Origin: Mermis nigrescens
Lineage: Eukaryota; Nematoda; Enoplea; Mermithida; Mermithidae
Assembly: GCA_036768485.1 (NCBI GenBank)
Contig: JAVLUZ010000569.1
Location: 248,001 to 312,000 of the forward strand
Reading direction: 5' to 3'
DNA: 64,000 nt
Shown piece by piece: positions 58,178 through 64,000 of the stretch. Made by a program: the position numbers and the translations under genes. Within the stretch, counting starts at the first letter, position 1. The number at the start of each line of letters is the position of its first letter. The notes below the pieces were generated by a model. The model worked only from the letters and a program-made list of their open reading frames with translations, did no database searches and was not told the origin of the DNA.

Positions 58178-58316
58178 CTAGTTTTAGGGTATCATCTGAG
58201 ATCCAAGGTTTTGTTTTTCGTCGTTTTTTGGGACAAATTTCATTAAGTGAGTAGATAATGGCGTTTTTGTTGAGTTCCAGTTTTCATCAACATTGTTGGC
58301 TAACAGTGGGGAAAAT

Positions 58317-59312
58317 TTATTTTGTAAAAGAAGTTGAAATTTGGCCTGACTGTTGGGGTCGGATAAGTGCGAGTAATCGAGGGTAGCTGTGGGGCGAATA
58401 TTGTTGTGCGCCTTCAGATGCAATCGGAATTTGGCCCTGACCAGGTGGTGATCTGATCCGATCAGAAGCTCCGCGCCATTGCCCGAACATCATGGATAGC
58501 ACTGTGGAACCGCTTATGCACCAGGAAGTAGTCAAGCATACTTTTTTATCTCTTCTGTTATTCGAAAACCAGGTGTGCCTGTGATTGATAGGGTGTTGAA
58601 ACCACGTGTTGCACACTACCATTCTATTGAAGTTTGCAAATGATAGTAGGCGCGAGCCGTTGTCGTTGAGGCTGCCGCATCCAAAGGGGCCAAGAGTTTC
58701 CTCCCATCCAAGACGATTTACGCCGGTTTGCGCATTCAGGTCCCCACAAAGAATAATTAAATTATTTCCATCTTGAAATGAATCCAATGTCTGTTGTAGA
58801 TTTTCATAAAACAAGTCCTTATCAACGTCGTCGCTCATTTCCGTTGGGGCATAAACTCCAATCAAGACAGTCGGAATAGTGCCAGCAAATTCTAAGGTTG
58901 CGATTCGATCCAAAATAGGTTGGAAACAGGTAACATATTTCTTCAGACTAGATTTTAACATAAAAGCTACGCCTCGATTAAAGCTTTCGCCGCCGGAATA
59001 ATAAAGGTTAAAGCTATTTGAATGGCTAGAGGTAAAAACAGTACGTTCCCCTTGACTAGGGAGTCTGGCTTCGGTAATAGTAGCTAAATCAATATCAAAT
59101 TTGTTGAGTTCGTCGGCCAGTAAATCCATTTTACCAGTTTGGCTACCTGAACGTATATTCCAGGTGGCAATGTTCATAATTTTCTTTGCATTGAAAATTT
59201 TGTTCGCTGCTGCTGGTAGTTTATTTTTCGAAGGGAGCCCAGATACCCCCAACACATCGGTTCGGCCGTGTGCACTAGTTGTTGTTGTGTTATCCATTTG
59301 TTGTACTGCCAT
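58317..59312 (-). pseudogene. LINE apurinic-type endonuclease domain (frame changed at the end)
   Basis: IMNIATWNIRSG, ITEARLPS, RGVAFMLK, CGDLNAQTG and HTWFSNNRR are the ordered motifs of APE-type LINE endonucleases (often annotated craniofacial development protein 2-like). The frame degrades after about residue 270 and does not continue cleanly into the RT. Confidence 0.8.
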
Positions 59313-60033
59313 TGGGTTCTCAGCTCATTTCACGGTTCCGTCGCCACGGGAACCAACACTCCCATTGATCCGGGCTTGTGACCGGCTACGGTTTCCCATA
59401 GGCTAAGCAACGCGAAAAATCGAAGTATATTCTGCGGCCTCTAAAAAAGTGTCTTTTTTTAATAATGTTCGAAGTTTCAGATGAGAGTGTACGAAATCTA
59501 TCAAGGTTACTTTTTTAAATTGCTGGCACCTGATTGATAGAAAACTAAGAGGTATTGTATTCAAAGTTGTTTTATTTTGTTATGAGCATTATAGCAAGCA
59601 AAGCAGGGGCCGATGGATTAGTGCACACAATCGTTTCGGGCATGCTAGTGTATCTACATTTAGTCTGTTTCAAAGTCAACTAACGCGTTTCCTACTGTTT
59701 TAAACCAACCATGTCTCCAATTGTCTTCGATGTTTGCTATTGCATTCAATTGGCTTAGAAGACTGTTAGTTTACTCAATATCATTTCCCATAGCTACTGC
59801 ATAGCTAACGTGCTGCTTTTTCAATCATTTTTATGGTTAAATATTTATTTTAATCTGTTGGCCGCAGAATATACATCGATTTTTAGCGTTGCTTAGAGAA
59901 AGTCTGATTTTTAGCAGATTTTGCGACTTTAGGTAGATTTTTCCATAGTTCCCTCCTTTTACATCCTTAATAATCCACAATTCCAAGTATATTCATCTTT
60001 TTTGTTCCATCAGAGCATTTTTCTTTGCTAGTA

Positions 60034-63000
60034 CCCCGCTTTTAATTAGTATGATTTGAGTACATCAGTCAGTAAACACATACAGTAACATGCCACAATA
60101 ATGACAGCAGTCCAAGAACACGGAAAACAATACTGTTCTTAACATCAGCATTATCCTTTTCAAACAAGACAACCTTACATTATTTTAACAGATCAAAATT
60201 TTTCAGCATTAACTTTACGCAAATATCAATTGTAAGGAACACTAACGCTCAGATTTGGAAGTAAAATAAATTTGTAGTATAAACTACATTTTAACAACAA
60301 ATGATTAGTGCAAACTTCACACAACTACTAGGTGTAGAGAAAACTAACAGATCAGATTCTCAATTCTGATTTTACGTAGAACATTTTGAAAAAATTAAGC
60401 TCCCGCAAAGCTCTAGAACAAGAGTTAATATGCAGTGTAAACTTTACACAACTACAGAGTTTAAAGAAAATTTCAGTCGGATTCGTAAATCTGATATTAC
60501 GATCAACATTTATGAAAAAATTAAGTCTCCACAATGGCCCAAGGACAAATAAATAACAGATGTGTAAACGTAGACTCAAGCTACGTTCACTTCGCTTACT
60601 TAACCCGAATCTCAAGCTTATGCGCTCACACGTGGGGTTCTCGCCCTTTTTAGGAGGTCGATCACCAGCCGGTGATTCGGGGTAAGCTTGGCCCGGCCTA
60701 TTCAAGGTAGCCCGGCCCTCTACGCACGCACCTAGTGAAACTTACTTACTTAACACCTTTGAGATTAAGTACCTAATTAAAGTAAGTTCCCGGAAACCTA
60801 ATTGAGGGCTCAAAAAAGATTATTATTTAACTTGTTTTGGACCGAATTCCGGTGCTTGAAAATATTAAGGGTTCCTAAGTATAGTGTAGCACAAGGACAG
60901 AATTCAACAGCACGGAAATTCAACCGAGCCCAATTTTCACAATATTTTTTGGACAGAAAAATTATGAAGCAATTAAATAGTGACAGCATGGAGGATACGT
61001 GCTGCCGACCGTCGTGTTACGCTAATCGGGTAAAATCAAACAATGTAATTAAACAAGGGCACAAAGCCCTGCCAAAGGCATACAACTGATGCCAATTCGC
61101 ACAAACACGAATGATTAAAAACAAAGCGTACGGCAAAAAAGAAGCGTGCACACTACGCAGGAAAACTAACAGACGAGTTCTGCAGCCAAGCAGGCAAAAA
61201 GGCACGTCACGGAGGTCTGCTCACGTGCGGCAACGAAAAGAAAAAAGAAAATACGCTCAGCGCGGAAGCTGGCGGAGAGGCTCTCAGGCTCAAAAACTAA
61301 TTGTAAAATGTAAAATCTTAAAGTGCCGTCAAAACTGCGCTCGCACGCAGTTTTAACTGACGCGGAAAAAGAGGCGTAACAACACGAACCAAGAGATATG
61401 AAAAGGATCTATGAATACGACAATAGGCCTATGGGCAAAAGCTTACGGTAAAGGTATGTACAAACGAGACAGGCACAAATATGAGACACACACATATGAT
61501 CTTCTAACACACGTAAGATATGATAACACACATACCAATTCGTACTCAAGTCGCATTAAGCCCGAGTGCCCATTTTCCTATCCCGGATTTTGATTGAAAA
61601 TATGTGTGGGAATGGAATGAAAAATATGATAATTTTTAGGGGAAGGTGGTCCCGGGCGACTCACTTAAGCGTTGCGCTTAACGGTCGTGTACGTGCGTAT
61701 GGAAATTGAGCACAAGAATGTACATCTGGGGCAATCAATCGGTTTTTTTCATCTGTTTCAGAAAAAAACCCAAACTGATTTTTTTCCCAAAAAATTTTTT
61801 CAGTGTAAAGTTTACAAACATAAGTTTGGCACATACAAACGTACTACAATCAAAGGGCTACAAACTGGCCCAAACCGAATTTATTTACACTCAATGGGGA
61901 TCAGATTTTTAAAGTTTACAATGTGGTGGACAGTGAAAAATACGTGTTTGTACATATTTTTGTTCGCCACTTTCTCTGTTCAGAAGTCGGGAGAGGTCGA
62001 ATAGGGTAAAAATAAAGTACTTTTCAAGGGGTGGCGAACAAAAATATGGATAAACACGTATTTTTCACTGTCCACCACATTGTACACTTTGAAAATCTGA
62101 ACCGAACGCCCCATTGAGTGTAAATAAATTCGGTTTGGGCCAGTTTGTAGCCCTTTGATTGTAGTACGTTTGTATGTGCAAAACTTATGTTCCGCAAAAT
62201 ATTTGATATGATTTACCAATTAAATACGAAAAAACCTGTTTTTTTCGCCCATTTTACACCTCAGATTTCGAGCTTTACACCCCTATAAACAACTCAATAT
62301 TACGTTTTTTTTGAACGCGGTTTGCTTTGACGTGTAGCCCTTAAAAGTTACTTTATTTTTTATTTATTTAAATTATCTTAACTCTTAACCGAAAAAGTTG
62401 GCTTAGAAATCTTTGACAGAATCTGTTTTTTTACTCATCCACTAGAGTGTAAAGTTTAAACCCCTGGTACTGTGTATTGATTGTAGAAAAGTTTGAAGGT
62501 CAGATTCATTATTCTGACCTCACAGAGAACATTTTTAAAAAAATTCATCATCCGCGACGTACTGGGTGGAAAAAATTTTTTCAGTGTAAAGTTCACACCT
62601 GCACTAATAACGTAATATTGATTGTAAAGAAACAAAATAAATTTTGACGTGTAGCGCTTAAGACGAGGCAGATTTTAAAGGTAGTTACCACGTTCTTTCT
62701 ACTAAGTGGAGAATATGGCAGGGAAAAACATATTTTTTGTCTCAGACTCTTTACAATAAACCGCCTCTAAATTCGAAAATATTATTTTTTAAGAAAAAAT
62801 AAAAAAAGTTTCCCCTAGATTTTTTAACCGTCTACCTTTTGAGACCAATCAGACTGCATAGAATGTAAAACTGAGTTAGATATGCTCGGCCACACGAAAA
62901 GCTGTAAAAAACCGTCTAGTTTACACTCCTGTGCAACAACCAATGAGTGTAAAGAAATTTTAAGACCAGATTCGTAACCTACTAATTAGGGAAAACATTT

Positions 63001-63701
63001 TTTTAAAAAATTCATCATCCACGACGCTATGGGCGGAAAAAATTTTTTCAGTGTAAAGTTTACACTTGCACTAATAACGCAATATTGATTGTAAAGAAAC
63101 AAAATAAATTTTGACGTGTAGCGCTTAAGACGAGGCACATTTTAAAGGTAGTTACCACGTTCTGTCTACTAAGTGGAGAATATGGCAGGGGAAAAATATT
63201 TTTTTGTCCCAGCCTCTTTACAATAAACCGCCTCTAAATTCGAAAATTTTACTTTTTAAGAAAAATTAAAAAAAGTCTTCCCTAGATTTTTTAACCGTCT
63301 ACCTTTTGAAACCAATCAGACTGCATAGAATGTAAAACTGAGTTAGATATGCTCTTGCACACGAAAACTGTAAAAAATCGTCTAGTTTACACTCCTGTGC
63401 AACAACCAATGAGTGTAAAGAAATTTTAAGACCAGATTCGTAACCTACTAATTAGGGAAAACATTTTTAAAAAAAAATTGGCCCTCCGCAAATTATTTGA
63501 ATTTTTGGTGTAAACTTTACACACTCACGACGCGCTCGGTATTGAGTGTAAACAAGAAAAAAAATGGGGGCACTAAGTTTTTTTATTATCTACCTTTTAA
63601 AAAAAACCGCACCTCTCAGATGTGTGCCGTTATAGCTGTGAAGGGGGGGACATATGTTGGGGGTACCCAAGTATATTATAGGTACGCGCTAACGCGCTAC
63701 C

Positions 63702-63704
<3 letters not shown>
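60034..63704. repeat. Right arm of the giant inverted repeat
   Basis: Mirror image of 49,903-53,802: 'gatttgagtacatcagtc' segment, GC-richer segment 60,560-61,570, TGTAAA blocks, two ~465-bp units (62,569; 63,035) and a terminal hairpin AGGTACGCG-CTAA-CGCGCTACCT (63,680-63,702). No coding sequence. Confidence 0.75.

Positions 63705-63784
<80 letters not shown>
63704..63784. repeat. (TA)n microsatellite at the outer end of the giant repeat
   Basis: Pure TA run immediately beyond the terminal hairpin. Confidence 0.95.
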
Positions 63785-63787
<3 letters not shown>

Positions 63788-64000
63788 GCGAATAGGCAGG
63801 ATTTTTCTAGGGGGGGGCGGTCCAAAATTGGTGACCCTATATTTAGGGATATGGTCGCCGGGGCGCCAACATAAAAGTTACATTTTCTGACGTTTGCGAA
63901 CATGCTCTATCCGTTGAGCTCATAACATTCAATTTTTCCGAAAAATTTTTATTTTCTCCTAATAAGCTATAAAAAAAATGACGTTTTTTTGGTCGCGCTT
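63785..64000 (-). repeat. Diverged MITE-like sequence at the window edge
   Basis: G-run then 'ctgacgtttgcgaacatgctctatccgttgag', a distant relative of the family-A core; truncated by the window end. Confidence 0.35.

Larger units (their letters stand above)
56206..59402 (-). mobile_element. RTE-like non-LTR retrotransposon with 11-bp TSD
   Basis: Flanked by CTAAGCAACGC at 56,195-56,205 and 59,403-59,413. Reads leftward, ending in a short tandem tail (AAGTCAAGT repeats), as RTE-clade elements do. Encodes an endonuclease and a reverse transcriptase, both disrupted. Confidence 0.85.
56140..60031. mobile_element. Family B element, copy 4, interrupted by an RTE-like LINE
   Basis: Left part 56,140-56,205 ('ctacctaaagtcgcaaaatctg') and right part from 59,414 to 60,031 together equal copy 2. 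The LINE sits between. Confidence 0.7.

Overview
This looks like a piece of an arthropod (probably insect) nuclear genome. It is AT-rich, has GT-AG introns and trypsin-type serine protease exons, and is packed with transposable elements. I cannot name the species from sequence alone.

Layout. 1-5.4 kb: the 3' part of a compact, relatively GC-rich retroelement- or virus-like unit, with the end of one ORF, a protein with a DEDDy 3'-5' exonuclease-like domain, and a Q/R-rich ORF in the same frame behind one UGA, then hairpins and an LTR-like start. 6.7-11.3 kb: the last three exons of a trypsin-like protease gene. 12,324-27,584: a complete 15.3-kb Polinton/Maverick (adintovirus-like) element. 27.6-38 kb: decayed repeats, a degraded Gag gene, a 908-bp foldback element and one long repeat arm. 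38.2-46.1 kb: five exons of a paralogous protease gene. 46.4-63.8 kb: nested repeats, including a giant inverted repeat (about 49.9-63.7 kb) whose centre holds TA-flanked long-TIR elements and an RTE-like LINE.

The Polinton is the main find. Its ends are exact: AG...CT termini, TIRs of about 125 bp, and a 6-bp target duplication TATATA. All genes lie on the minus strand: protein-primed DNA polymerase B, a small membrane protein, two CxxC proteins, a DDE integrase with chromodomain, packaging ATPase, structural proteins, major capsid protein, adenain-type protease and penton-like minor capsid protein. It also encodes a TATA-binding protein (TBP) with all four DNA-intercalating phenylalanines. 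TATA boxes stand in front of most genes or gene pairs and fall into two spellings. TATATAA(G/A) precedes PolB, TBP and the small non-structural genes; TATAAAAG precedes the three structural units. The target duplication plus the AG terminus re-creates TATATAAG at both ends. This suggests a mobile element carrying its own basal transcription factor and a matched promoter set.

The Polinton also seems to carry a three-exon spliced cargo gene of unknown function. Only two genes, PolB and the ATPase, are interrupted, each by one frame change at a homopolymer. The near-identical TIRs suggest a recent insertion.
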